A stretch of DNA of 60,640 nt from a virus, in the IMG/VR virus record IMGVR_UViG_3300036774_000032, positions 1 to 60,640 of that record; one strand, written 5' to 3'. This document shows, piece by piece, positions 25,028 through 32,314 of the stretch. The position numbers were made by a program, and so were the translations under genes. Below the pieces are notes generated by a model. That model did not search any database. It saw nothing but the letters and a program-made list of their open reading frames with translations, and was not told the origin of the DNA. The number at the start of each line of letters is the position of its first letter. The first letter of the stretch is position 1.

Positions 25028-25321
25028 CTATCCCTCCATCGGCAGCACGCCTCCGACCTTCACCACATGCCACTTCTTCACGCGCGGTGGCGTCCCGAGC
25101 TTCTCCCGCGGGATGAGCGCCGGGGACACGGCAGGGGCGTGAACCTCGCTGTGCCCGAAGATGCGCTCGCCCAGGTCGAACGGGCACGGCTCCGGGTCGA
25201 GGCCGCGGTGGGTCTCATGCCAGATCGTATGTCCCTTCGCTTCGGAGCAGCGGTTGCATCTGAATGCTGTTGGTTTTCTTTTCCCGGACATATTCACGGG
25301 AATCACGCCTTGATAGGCCAT
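25028..25321 (-). CDS. Small Cys-containing protein, 97 aa
   Basis: The protein has a C-x2-C knuckle (RCNRCSEAKGH) near residue 22 and a further Cys-Pro (EPCPFDLGERIFGH), so it may bind zinc. The remainder is basic with LIPREKLGTPPRVKKWHVVKVGGVL. The 13-residue lysine-rich peptide gene lies just upstream. It belongs to the small-gene group between terminase and portal. The function is unknown. Confidence 0.5.
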   Translation of the reverse strand: MAYQGVIPVNMSGKRKPTAFRCNRCSEAKGHTIWHETHRGLDPEPCPFDLGERIFGHSEVHAPAVSPALIPREKLGTPPRVKKWHVVKVGGVLPMEG

Positions 25322-25322
25322 G

Positions 25323-25364
25323 TTATTTCTTCTTCCCTCCGCCCTTCTTGCCCTTGCACGCCAC
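25323..25364 (-). CDS. Possible 13-residue lysine-rich peptide
   Basis: A GTG-started frame, MACKGKKGGGKKK, fills most of the 45-base gap between two real genes. Many phages carry equally short Lys/Gly-rich peptides near portal genes. It is listed with low confidence because a GTG start and 13 codons offer little support. Confidence 0.3.
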   Translation of the reverse strand: MACKGKKGGGKKK

Positions 25365-25366
25365 GG

Positions 25367-25606
25367 CTATCGCCCCCTTCCCTTCCGCCCCTTGGACAGG
25401 ACATTCTCGTAGAACAACTCTTGCGCCAGCGCCTTCTTCCCGAGTTTCCCAGCCCGCGCTGCGCGATGCTTCTTCTTCGGAATCGGCTTATCCTGCGGTG
25501 TGCCGGTGCTCTCGTGGAGTCCTCCCTCCTTGAACCGGATCGGCGGTTGGCCGCGCTTGCCTTGTAGGGTCCGCATGTGCTCGACCATGGTCCGGGGCTT
25601 CGCCAT
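25367..25606 (-). CDS. Small basic protein, 79 aa
   Basis: The ATG at 25606 has a strong GGAGG site and overlaps the stop of the 28-residue gene (TGATG). The sequence (KPRTMVEHMRTLQGKRGQPPIRFKEGG) is highly basic throughout, ending in KGRKGRGR. No Cys or membrane segment. It is probably a nucleic-acid-binding or assembly factor of the packaging module; the family is unknown. Confidence 0.6.
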   Translation of the reverse strand: MAKPRTMVEHMRTLQGKRGQPPIRFKEGGLHESTGTPQDKPIPKKKHRAARAGKLGKKALAQELFYENVLSKGRKGRGR

Positions 25607-25692
25607 CACTTCCTCCGTTTGCTACAGACGTGCGGGTATCTGTCCACCACGTACATTTGGCCGCATTTCGGACATAAGATAACCGCCATCAT
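25606..25692 (-). CDS. Tiny zinc-knuckle protein, 28 aa
   Basis: A 28-residue frame starts at two ATG codons overlapping the terminase stop and ends overlapping the next start. Its sequence includes CPKCGQMYVV and PHVCS, giving a C-x2-C ... C arrangement that could hold a zinc ion. The coupling at both ends supports it being translated. Confidence 0.55.
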   Translation of the reverse strand: MMAVILCPKCGQMYVVDRYPHVCSKRRK

Positions 25693-27125
25693 CCCAACCT
25701 CGGCGCGTAGCCCTTGGCCCGCACCTTGAGCTTCTGATCGAGGGCTCGCGCCTTCGCCGATGCCTGCGCAGTTCGTGGGAATCCCTGCCCGTAGACGGCG
25801 AGTGCCAGGTAGGCCACACAGTTCCCCAGATGGCTATGGCGCCCCTCTTCCCCCGTGTTCACCGGCTTGCCCGTCTTCCCGTAGTGCCAGCCGCCCGAGA
25901 GCGCCGCATGCACCTCGGCACACTCCGGACCCGCGACGACCAGGGCCGCCTCGCCCGAGGAGAGGATGCGCCGCAGATGGGTATTGATCGTGCGCGTCCT
26001 CGGTTCCTCGTCGTTTGTGACGGTGATCCAGCGCCCGGGGAGGATCCGCTGAATGGTCAGGGAGGCTGACTCATTGCGGTCGGACTGGTCGCCCGTCTCC
26101 ATCGTGGGGTCGCCCGTGTGGATCAGCTCGCGGTTCCGCACGCCGTTCCTGACGAGCCACGGAAGGACGATCTCTTTCGCCAGCTCTCCCACGTCCGCGT
26201 TGTCGAGGCGCCGCCCGAGGTGCACGCGAAGCTGTCCTCCGCTCGACATGCTCGCAATCACACAGGCCGGATGGTGCCATCCATCCCAGGAGAGATAGAT
26301 CGGCCCGGGGGCGATCGGGAAGGGTTGATACTTGCGATGCAGCGTTTCCGAGTAGGCCGGCGTGACCGGGTCGCCAAGCGAGAGTTGTCCGGGTTGACCG
26401 GCGATGAGGCGCTTCAAGAGGTCAGGACGGTTCGCCAGGGACGTTGCCCACTGCTCCCGTTGCTCCGGGGAGGCCCCCTCGTCAGTCGGGATGCGGTAGA
26501 GCGCCGTGGAGAGTTTCTGATCGCCGGGCCGATCCTTCAGGACAAACCGGCGCCAGGTCCAGTGCTGCTCGTCCGGGTAGTTCGTCGTCAGCGCCGCGAC
26601 GTTGGCGTGTGTGGGCAAACGCATGGACGTGACCGCGGTCGCCCACGCCGTCTCGCTGAACCCCGCGGACGTGACCAGGCTCGCGGCCGGCGCCGCTTCT
26701 TCTCCCCAGACGCAGTGCGTCTCCATCCGGGCGCGGTCGATGGCCCCCTGATCTTCGAGTCCGAAGAGGCGCAACTGCACGAGGGCCTGCCCGTTGACGA
26801 CCGCATGGGCGATATGCCCGCCATCCGACAGACGCCAGAGCCCTTGCCATCGGTCTTGCTTCAGGGTCTCGATGGTCTTGGCCTTGTGACTCGAGAAGTA
26901 GTCCATCATCCCGGCCCACTTGACCGGGAGGGCGTGGCCGGCTTCGGCATGATGCTGGGCATGGGCGATGGTGGCAATCAGGAGGGACCACGTCTTGCGG
27001 CTGCCACGGGCGCCGAAGCAACAGATTTCTGTGGCATCGCCTCGGGCAACGGCATTGGCGAACGCCCCGCCAACTGGCAGGAGTTCCAGGCGGAGCGCCT
27101 CTTGCTCAATCGTGCCCGTTGCCAT
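25689..27125 (-). CDS. terL: Terminase large subunit
   Basis: A 478-residue packaging ATPase and nuclease. The Walker A-like motif GARGSRKT is at residues 38-45 (a deviant form common in TerL). The Walker B region THCVWGEEAA carries the Glu pair at 142-143. The coupling motif AALTTNYPDEQHW follows near 178-189. The nuclease domain shows acidic sites in YLSWDGWHHPACVIAS (Asp281), HTGDPTMETGD and a C-terminal NCVAYLALAVYG helix. It overlaps the small subunit by 20 bases. This motor fills preformed heads through the portal. Confidence 0.85.
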   Translation of the reverse strand: MATGTIEQEALRLELLPVGGAFANAVARGDATEICCFGARGSRKTWSLLIATIAHAQHHAEAGHALPVKWAGMMDYFSSHKAKTIETLKQDRWQGLWRLSDGGHIAHAVVNGQALVQLRLFGLEDQGAIDRARMETHCVWGEEAAPAASLVTSAGFSETAWATAVTSMRLPTHANVAALTTNYPDEQHWTWRRFVLKDRPGDQKLSTALYRIPTDEGASPEQREQWATSLANRPDLLKRLIAGQPGQLSLGDPVTPAYSETLHRKYQPFPIAPGPIYLSWDGWHHPACVIASMSSGGQLRVHLGRRLDNADVGELAKEIVLPWLVRNGVRNRELIHTGDPTMETGDQSDRNESASLTIQRILPGRWITVTNDEEPRTRTINTHLRRILSSGEAALVVAGPECAEVHAALSGGWHYGKTGKPVNTGEEGRHSHLGNCVAYLALAVYGQGFPRTAQASAKARALDQKLKVRAKGYAPRLG

Positions 27126-27672
27126 TCCCCTCCCCGCGTTCGATGGTCACGATCTGAATGCCGGTCTTCTTGGTCGACTGCGGTCCCTGCGCGAACACGA
27201 TGTTGACGGCGACGGGTCCGTTCCCGACCGACCCGAGGTCATCCTTCGGGTAGGCGTTGAGTAACTTGAGGTTCTGCTCGGCCGCCCACCGCTGCGAGTC
27301 GTTGTCGCGTAGCTCGACGATCTCGGATCCCCGTAGCACTTTCCCGTCGTCATTCATCACCGTCCCGACGGTCACGACCTCCTTCTTCGCGTCGTACATC
27401 TCCCGGATCTTGAGCAGCGGCGGGTCGAGTCCGAGGCCCAGCTCACGCATGCGCCGTGAGATGGCCTGCCCGATGTTGCCATACTTGACACGCTGCTGGA
27501 TCGCATTCGAGTCCGGGTGGAGTCCGACCTCGCGGCAACAGGCCGACAGGCTTTTCTTCCCCTCTGCATACAGCATCGCCAGGCGCATCTCCCTCGGCGT
27601 GAGGTCAATCACCTCGTCGTCGGGCGGGGGCGGGGGAAGGGCCTGTCGCTTGCCGTTCCCGCTCTTAGGCAT
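27106..27672 (-). CDS. terS: Terminase small subunit-like protein
   Basis: A 188-residue protein directly upstream of and overlapping terL. It has a Pro-rich stretch (PPPPPDDEV), then a helix-turn-helix-like region (LTPREMRLAMLYAEGKKSLSACCREVG) and helical segments (RRMRELGLGLDPPLLKIREM). DNA recognition by small terminases starts packaging at a pac or cos site. The C-terminal part is flexible and Gly-rich. The assignment rests on the HTH-like start and strict position. Confidence 0.7.
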   Translation of the reverse strand: MPKSGNGKRQALPPPPPDDEVIDLTPREMRLAMLYAEGKKSLSACCREVGLHPDSNAIQQRVKYGNIGQAISRRMRELGLGLDPPLLKIREMYDAKKEVVTVGTVMNDDGKVLRGSEIVELRDNDSQRWAAEQNLKLLNAYPKDDLGSVGNGPVAVNIVFAQGPQSTKKTGIQIVTIERGEGNGNGHD

Positions 27673-28111
27673 GCGGCACCTCGGCGAGCAACGCCGCGTA
27701 GGCCGTCTTCACGTTTGGGATCCAGTGCTCGTTTAAGTGCGTCGGGTCGTTTGCTACGTTTACGGGCGCGATGCGGGCGCCGAGGAATTCGATGAAGGTG
27801 TCGCTGAAGCGCAGGACGCGGGGATTGAGTTCCCCGGTCCAGGGGTCAACGCCTTCACGCGGCACGAGGACGAAGAGGGGCACCCCCTGAAGGCAAAACT
27901 CGACATAGGCGATGATTCGAGACCGGATCGTCTTCGCCCCGCGCGCCAGGGCTTCCTCGATCGTGGTGCAGTCGGCATACGTGCATTGAATAGCCTTGAT
28001 GAACGTGTGGGGATCGCCGCCTTCGGCATGATACCAGGCTTGCAAGAGCGGCGTCACCGGGTCGAGGTAGTAGTCGCACTGCGCGCGGATGAGGGCGTCG
28101 ATGGGGGTCAT
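27665..28111 (-). CDS. Hypothetical protein upstream of terminase, 148 aa
   Basis: The start is the ATG at 28111, overlapping the stop of a 41-residue membrane peptide gene (ATGA). The protein has YADCTTIEEALARGAKTIRSRIIAYVEFCLQGVPLFVLVPREG and later PTHLNEHWIPNVKTAYAALLAEV. The mixture of strands and helices suggests an enzyme-like alpha/beta fold, but no motif was recognised. It ends eight bases inside the terminase small-subunit gene. Confidence 0.5.
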   Translation of the reverse strand: MTPIDALIRAQCDYYLDPVTPLLQAWYHAEGGDPHTFIKAIQCTYADCTTIEEALARGAKTIRSRIIAYVEFCLQGVPLFVLVPREGVDPWTGELNPRVLRFSDTFIEFLGARIAPVNVANDPTHLNEHWIPNVKTAYAALLAEVPHA

Positions 28112-28233
28112 GGCGCCCCAGCCGTGAGCGCCAGATGTGCGAGAAAGCAAAAGCAGAACATGCCGAGGAGAAGCAGACCGGCAAGGGGGAGAGACCCGAG
28201 GAAGTCGAGCCAGAAGTCCCGCAATTCGCTCAC
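28108..28233 (-). CDS. Small one-TM membrane peptide, 41 aa
   Basis: A GTG-started frame with GTGA and ATGA overlaps at its two ends. The sequence VSELRDFWLDFLGSLPLAG then LLLLGMFCFCFLAHLALTAG gives one strongly hydrophobic helix flanked by charged N-terminal residues. Such peptides are typical holin-like or envelope-active phage products. Function unknown. Confidence 0.55.
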   Translation of the reverse strand: MSELRDFWLDFLGSLPLAGLLLLGMFCFCFLAHLALTAGAP

Positions 28234-28427
28234 TTCATAGCATCCTCACATGCAGGAGAAAAAAGCTGACGGAGCCGCTGAACTTCCGTGTACGCAGCGT
28301 TGATCTCCTCTGCGGTCCAGTAATACCGACGAATCCAGGGCCAGGACCGCAGGAACCGTGGCACAGAGTCCAACCACCACCGTTCTCGATAGTCAAACCA
28401 TTGTCTACTCCGCATTGACACACCCAT
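28230..28427 (-). CDS. Trp/Arg-rich small protein, about 65 aa
   Basis: The protein contains RQWFDYRERWWLDSVPRFLRSWPWIRRYYW and ends in EEINAAYTEVQRLRQLFSPAC. Start codons at 28427 and 28415 are both possible; a perfect TTGACA lies just upstream. The aromatic and basic N-terminal half could associate with membranes or with DNA. It may be the first gene of the packaging transcript. No family. Confidence 0.5.
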   Translation of the reverse strand: MGVSMRSRQWFDYRERWWLDSVPRFLRSWPWIRRYYWTAEEINAAYTEVQRLRQLFSPACEDAMK

Positions 28428-28438
28428 GTGACGGTTGC

Positions 28439-28466
28439 AGAGTAAACCATCGCACCTGACTGTCAA
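28439..28466 (-). promoter_or_regulatory. Candidate promoter for the packaging/structural operon
   Basis: On the minus strand a perfect -35 hexamer TTGACA (28461-28466) stands 16 bases before TACTCT (28439-28444). It lies in a short gap between the zinc-finger gene and the first packaging gene. The -35 is ideal but the -10 is poor (three matches), so sigma70 use is likely yet unproven. Confidence 0.4.
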
Positions 28467-28492
28467 GAAAATTCAAGCATGCTAACGGGATG

Positions 28493-28789
28493 CTACGGGG
28501 GCGGGGGCGCGAGAGGTCGGAGGAACGGCCGGATCTCCGCAACAGTTTTCATGGCCTTGTCGATGCTGAGCCCAGAACGAATCAGCACAGTGATCATGGC
28601 TTTTTCGACATCGGAGGCGTTGAGGATACAGGTATCGCATGGACGGGGACGGTCGGCGATTTGACTGCTCGACACCATCACCGATGCTTGGATAGCATGC
28701 TTCCCGCAACTGTGGTTCCAGAGGGAATGACCGCCGAGGCCTTGCTTGGTGTCAAAGGTTTCTCCGCATTGCTGGCAGGCGTAGGGCAT
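28493..28789 (-). CDS. C2H2-type zinc finger protein, 98 aa
   Basis: Residues 5-26 form a classical C2H2 finger: C-x2-C-x12-H-x4-H (Cys5, Cys8, His21, His26) within CQQCGETFDTKQGLGGH. The QGLGGH end resembles plant-type QALGGH fingers more than bacterial Ros types. A second C-x2-C pair (PCDTC) near residue 51 and a helical C-terminus (EKAMITVLIRSGLSIDKAMKTVAEI) follow, ending in four Pro. It lies between a glycosyltransferase and the packaging promoter. A DNA-binding regulator is one reading. Confidence 0.65.
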   Translation of the reverse strand: MPYACQQCGETFDTKQGLGGHSLWNHSCGKHAIQASVMVSSSQIADRPRPCDTCILNASDVEKAMITVLIRSGLSIDKAMKTVAEIRPFLRPLAPPPP

Positions 28790-28798
28790 GAGGGCCTC

Positions 28799-29776
28799 CT
28801 ATGATTTCGTGAGTAGTTCCTCCCACTGATCTCCCATCGCCTTCGCGCTGAACAGGGTGCGGACGCGGTCGCGGCATCGCGTCCCGTGCCGGATCCGCAA
28901 CTCCCGGCTTCTGAGCAGGGCCTGGACGTACCCGATCATGTACTCGTACTTCCACCGGGGCACGCATCGACCAGGCTCCAGCAGTTCCACATTCCCCGGG
29001 AGGTCGAACGCTACCACCGGAATCCCGTGCGCCATCGCCAGGCCGACCGCGTTACTCATGGCGTCGGCGCGCGAGCAGTGGGCGAGGATGCCGACTTGGG
29101 ACCAGTCGGGGACGTCGGCCGACAGGGCAAGCGGCACGCCGCCATGGGCGAACCGCTGGCACGCGATGTCGACTGCCTTCTCGGGCCGGAGCCGGGCCAC
29201 ATAGTAGGGCGTGCTTGACTGGTATCCGTTCGGCGCGAATTCCGGCCAGCCGTTCGGGATGAGCCGGAGTGACTCAGGGGGCCAGCCCTCGACCTCATAC
29301 GCCGACTCCATCGCCCGGGTGGTGTTGCAGACCATCGCCGTGGTGCGCCATCCCCAGCGAGCAACCCATCGCTGCAACCGAGGCAGGTAGTCGTCATACC
29401 CGCCGAAGCCACGGATCTCCGACCAGACGAAGGACCGCCGGCCATAGAGTTTGACCTTCGTCCCGAGGACCGCAGCCGTGAGGTAGGCATGTGGCGAGCC
29501 CAGGATGCCAACCGCCGCCTCGATCCGGTCCCGATGCAGCCACGCGCGGAGCTGGGCCAGCTTCCACAGACGACGTGCCGGGCCGAGCCGCGGGCCTGGG
29601 TGGAGGATGCGCGTCGGGATCGGCACCCACTGCTGGAGCATGGGGATGCTCTCGGCAGGGTCGGTACAGTACAACGTGACCTCATGCCCTCGAGCGATCA
29701 ACCCTCGCGCCAGGAGGAGTGCCTGGTACTCGGCGCCTCCGGCTTCACGTGAAACAAGACCGAGGGCGATGTTCAT
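28799..29776 (-). CDS. Glycosyltransferase family 4-type
   Basis: A 325-residue enzyme starting at the ATG at 29776 (ATGA overlap with the gene upstream). The N-terminal GGAEYQALLLARGLIARGHEV is the GT-B glycine loop and first helix of family 4/1 enzymes. The C-terminal half has PEKAVDIACQRFA and an MAHGIPVVAFDLPGNVELLEPG donor-site block. Family 4 enzymes are retaining transferases that build lipopolysaccharide and capsule. It is the third or fourth glycosyltransferase in this genome. Confidence 0.75.
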   Translation of the reverse strand: MNIALGLVSREAGGAEYQALLLARGLIARGHEVTLYCTDPAESIPMLQQWVPIPTRILHPGPRLGPARRLWKLAQLRAWLHRDRIEAAVGILGSPHAYLTAAVLGTKVKLYGRRSFVWSEIRGFGGYDDYLPRLQRWVARWGWRTTAMVCNTTRAMESAYEVEGWPPESLRLIPNGWPEFAPNGYQSSTPYYVARLRPEKAVDIACQRFAHGGVPLALSADVPDWSQVGILAHCSRADAMSNAVGLAMAHGIPVVAFDLPGNVELLEPGRCVPRWKYEYMIGYVQALLRSRELRIRHGTRCRDRVRTLFSAKAMGDQWEELLTKS

Positions 29777-30027
29777 TGAAACCACCTCGGCATCCGAAAC
29801 GCCCCCCGCCAGTCGCCCCGTCGCAGCTTCCCGAGGCGTAGGACGACAGCGCAAATGATGTCGGCACATGCCATGATTGCCAGCGCGACCCAGACGACGA
29901 CACTCCCGATCGCCGTCAGGAGGACGCGGTCGACCCAGCCGAATTCGGGCTCAGGGGCCGCCTTCCACGCATGCTGACCGGCACGTCCAGCGCCTTGATG
30001 TCCTCGAAACCCGCGTCGATGAACCAT
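29773..30027 (-). CDS. TM protein overlapping the methyltransferase 3' end, 84 aa
   Basis: The ATG at 30027 has a GAGGTG site six bases upstream, and the frame overlaps the methyltransferase by 112 bases in another phase. One transmembrane helix (LLTAIGSVVVWVALAIMACADIICAVV) is followed by a basic tail (LGKLRRGDWRGAFRMPRWF). The ATGA overlap with the GT4 gene makes it a real link in the chain. Alternatively it could be reached by frameshifting from the methyltransferase as a membrane anchor. Confidence 0.45.
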   Translation of the reverse strand: MVHRRGFRGHQGAGRAGQHAWKAAPEPEFGWVDRVLLTAIGSVVVWVALAIMACADIICAVVLRLGKLRRGDWRGAFRMPRWFQ

Positions 30028-30752
30028 GCGCGCACCTCAGTCTCGGTGTGTCGGTGTTGATACCGCGGGCTGTACCAGTCGAACGTGTCCAGGATCCGCC
30101 ATCGCCAGTTCGGATGCGTCGAGCAGGGCAGGACGCCCCACAAGTAGCGCCCGACCACCGGGATCCTCCGCACGTAGTCCCACGGGCCGGCGATCTGGCA
30201 GATGGCAGCCAGCAGCCACCAGGGCAGGCGCGTCGTCAGCTTCCGGTAGACGTCGCTGACCCGTGTCCACGGGCCCATCTTTGCCGAGTAGACCCAGACG
30301 CAGAGGAGGCCCCCGGGCTTGACGAGCCGGGCGATGGCCTGGAAACTTGCCTCCGAGCTGGGCGTGTGGTGGAGCACCCCGATGCAGTACACGATGTCGA
30401 AGCGCCGTCCGAGGCCGATGCCACTGTACTGCCCGAGGTGAACTTCGTGCAGGTCAGCCTTGTAGACTCGCACATTCTTCCGTGTGGATAAGTTGTGGAA
30501 AGCCTGTTCATTCGCATCTGACGGATCAATACCGACAGCCACTTTCGCTTTCCACCGACTGACCACCTCGAGGAACCTTCCGGCGCCGCAGCCCACGTCA
30601 AGGACGCGCTTGCCGCGGACGTCCTCCGGCGTGAGTCCGGTCTTCGCCTTGAACGTCTCCTCGCTCTCACACTGCCCTACAGTGTCGAGTTGCAGCCGCG
30701 GCCATCGAGCCCATTCCCAGCCGAATGATGACCAATAGTTAGCGGGTTTCAT
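29916..30752 (-). CDS. Class I SAM-dependent methyltransferase, 278 aa
   Basis: Motif I is clear: RVLDVGCGAGRFLEV at about 50-63, then GIDPSDANEQAF and an IVYCIGVLHHTPS motif near 120, as in UbiE/Methyltransf_11 enzymes. The later WRWRILDTFDWYSPRYQHRHTETEV is typical of methyltransferases found in polysaccharide clusters. It neighbours a zinc-ribbon gene and GT4. Substrates may be sugars on host glycans or on the virion; inference only. Confidence 0.8.
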   Translation of the reverse strand: MKPANYWSSFGWEWARWPRLQLDTVGQCESEETFKAKTGLTPEDVRGKRVLDVGCGAGRFLEVVSRWKAKVAVGIDPSDANEQAFHNLSTRKNVRVYKADLHEVHLGQYSGIGLGRRFDIVYCIGVLHHTPSSEASFQAIARLVKPGGLLCVWVYSAKMGPWTRVSDVYRKLTTRLPWWLLAAICQIAGPWDYVRRIPVVGRYLWGVLPCSTHPNWRWRILDTFDWYSPRYQHRHTETEVRAWFIDAGFEDIKALDVPVSMRGRRPLSPNSAGSTASS

Positions 30753-30945
30753 GGTCCCACCCTTGGAAGTTTGCTGGAGTGACTGGTCCTTGGTGGTACG
30801 GGAAGTGTGTTCCGGAGGCGTTGCTGATTCTTTTCACCCACAACCACTGTCCACAATCACACCTGAGCGCCTTCCGGTGCGCTAACCAGTTGTCTTTCCC
30901 GCATTTATCACACTTACAACCTGTCATAACTCGGTACTCATCCAT
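30739..30945 (-). CDS. Zinc-ribbon protein, 68 aa
   Basis: A small protein with CKCDKCGKDNWLAH and LRCDCGQWLWVKR. The pattern fits a rubredoxin-like zinc ribbon with four or more Cys. It overlaps the methyltransferase start by 14 bases. Similar tiny zinc ribbons recur in this genome. The role is unknown. Confidence 0.55.
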   Translation of the reverse strand: MDEYRVMTGCKCDKCGKDNWLAHRKALRCDCGQWLWVKRISNASGTHFPYHQGPVTPANFQGWDHETR

Positions 30946-31028
30946 CCTGACCCCCTTGTCTGGATACCTGTTTCACGTCTGCGGCGGTAGAATCCCCCAT
31001 AGCGCCACGCTGGAGGGCATCCTGGGGG

Positions 31029-31661
31029 CTAATCTGCGTCGGTTTGAGAGTGAACCGACGCGCGCCGGCCCACGACGCACAGGGAGAGAAACCCCTCCCG
31101 GTCTGGAAATGTGCCCCATCCGAATGCCTCGACGACATCGAGACCCGCCGCGTCCACCTCGGCCGTCAGCTCGTCGAGGGGGATGGTCCGCTCGCCCATG
31201 AGTGGCGGGTTGACCTCAAGCAAGAGCGGCGACGGGATGCACACCACGATGACGGGCGCAAGTAACGCGAGCTGCCCGAGCATGAGGAGGCGAGTCGGAA
31301 AGTCTTCGTGCTCGATGACCCCGGAAGAGAACGCGACGTCATGGGGCCCGAGGTCCTCCGCGACCGTTGCCTGACCAAGGGTAATGCCGAATCGACGGCC
31401 TCGGGAGATTCCGACATGGTCTGCCATAGTCCGCATGGCCTCGTCCGGTTCGAGTTCGGTCACGGTATACCCGAGGTCCGAGAGGGACCGCGACGAGAAT
31501 CCGAGGGCGCTCCCGACCTCCAGGAGCCTCGCCGGAGGGGGGCACGTCCGGACGACGGCGTCGTACAGGGGCTTGTGATAGGCCTTGTACTCGGCATAGT
31601 AGGCGTCCGGTGTGGGGTACTTTGCGAGCGCTGCGGTGAACCAGGCGTGCCATGATTTCAT
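31029..31661 (-). CDS. Class I SAM-dependent methyltransferase, 210 aa
   Basis: Motif I appears as RLLEVGSALGFSSRSL (45-60), with the acidic loop VTELEPDEAM and a motif AFSSGVIEHEDFP, typical of Methyltransf_23/11. The protein is full length for that group. It stands in a cluster with another methyltransferase and a GT4 gene, separated by a short gap from the cysteine-rich lipoprotein gene. It probably modifies the same glycan as its neighbours; unproven. Confidence 0.75.
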   Translation of the reverse strand: MKSWHAWFTAALAKYPTPDAYYAEYKAYHKPLYDAVVRTCPPPARLLEVGSALGFSSRSLSDLGYTVTELEPDEAMRTMADHVGISRGRRFGITLGQATVAEDLGPHDVAFSSGVIEHEDFPTRLLMLGQLALLAPVIVVCIPSPLLLEVNPPLMGERTIPLDELTAEVDAAGLDVVEAFGWGTFPDREGFLSLCVVGRRASVHSQTDAD

Positions 31662-31670
31662 GGTGACCCC

Positions 31671-31829
31671 CTAGAAACAGTGTGTTGAACAGGATTGACC
31701 AAAGCAACAAGTCTGGCAAATCACGATGCGCCCGTCTGGGGTGAAGATCGTGGTGGTCGTACAAGACGCGATGGCATCGGCGACGAAGAATCCAAACAGG
31801 AAAATCATCACGATAAAAAATGTCTTCAT
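31671..31829 (-). CDS. Cys-rich small lipoprotein, 52 aa
   Basis: The start is the ATG at 31829 with GGGAGG before it. The signal peptide (MKTFFIVMIFLFGFFVADA) ends in a lipobox IASC, so Cys23 is likely lipidated. The mature 30-residue part has TTTTIFTPDGRIVIC and then a Cys-rich end (QTCCFGQSCSTHCF), six or seven Cys in all. It could be a disulphide-rich surface peptide. Immunity or exclusion factors of phages are often small lipoproteins, but function is not known. Confidence 0.6.
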   Translation of the reverse strand: MKTFFIVMIFLFGFFVADAIASCTTTTIFTPDGRIVICQTCCFGQSCSTHCF

Positions 31830-31876
31830 CTTCGTAACCTCCCGAAAATACTGCGTTTTCCTCATCAATACCTACT

Positions 31877-32314
31877 CTAGAACGGCACCTCGTCTTCCGT
31901 CACAGGTTGAATGCCGGCGGAAGGGCCTGAGTCTCCCGCCGGCCGGTCGCCGTGCCGACCCGACCTCCTTTCGTTGTGAGCGGCGCCGTTACTGAGTATG
32001 GGCAACTTTCCCTTCCCTTGGATCGCGTCCCAAACATCCCTCGGATCATGTTGAAACAGTTCCGCCTTATACCCTCGCTTCTGCCAGGATTCAAACCAGA
32101 TCAGAAACTCCCGCTCATTGTTTGAGAATGCAGCATGGGTTAGGCTAACGTAGTGCCAGTGACAGTATCGAGGGGGTTTCTCCCCGATTTCAGGGCTCAT
32201 GCCTCCATAGAGGCAGCACCGGATCCCGTTCGTACGCCAGCAGCATTGCACGTCATGCCGTAAGTTCCGAGGGGATGCCACATCCACCTCTTCTCCAAAT
32301 CGGTCCTTAGCCAT
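31877..32314 (-). CDS. Cys/His-containing hypothetical protein, 145 aa
   Basis: The start is the ATG at 32314, backed by GGGAGGT upstream. It contains CCWRTNGIRCCLYGG and PPRYCHWHYVSL, a possible zinc site of several Cys and His residues. A disordered polar C-terminus follows. It overlaps the end of the replisome-organizer-like gene by eight bases, which suggests a replication-linked accessory role; not proven. Confidence 0.5.
   Translation of the reverse strand: MAKDRFGEEVDVASPRNLRHDVQCCWRTNGIRCCLYGGMSPEIGEKPPRYCHWHYVSLTHAAFSNNEREFLIWFESWQKRGYKAELFQHDPRDVWDAIQGKGKLPILSNGAAHNERRSGRHGDRPAGDSGPSAGIQPVTEDEVPF

Noticed and set aside
30938-31000. 20-codon frame before the 68-residue zinc-ribbon gene
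   Set aside because: It has no good ribosome site and no distinctive composition; the overlap with the next start could be chance.
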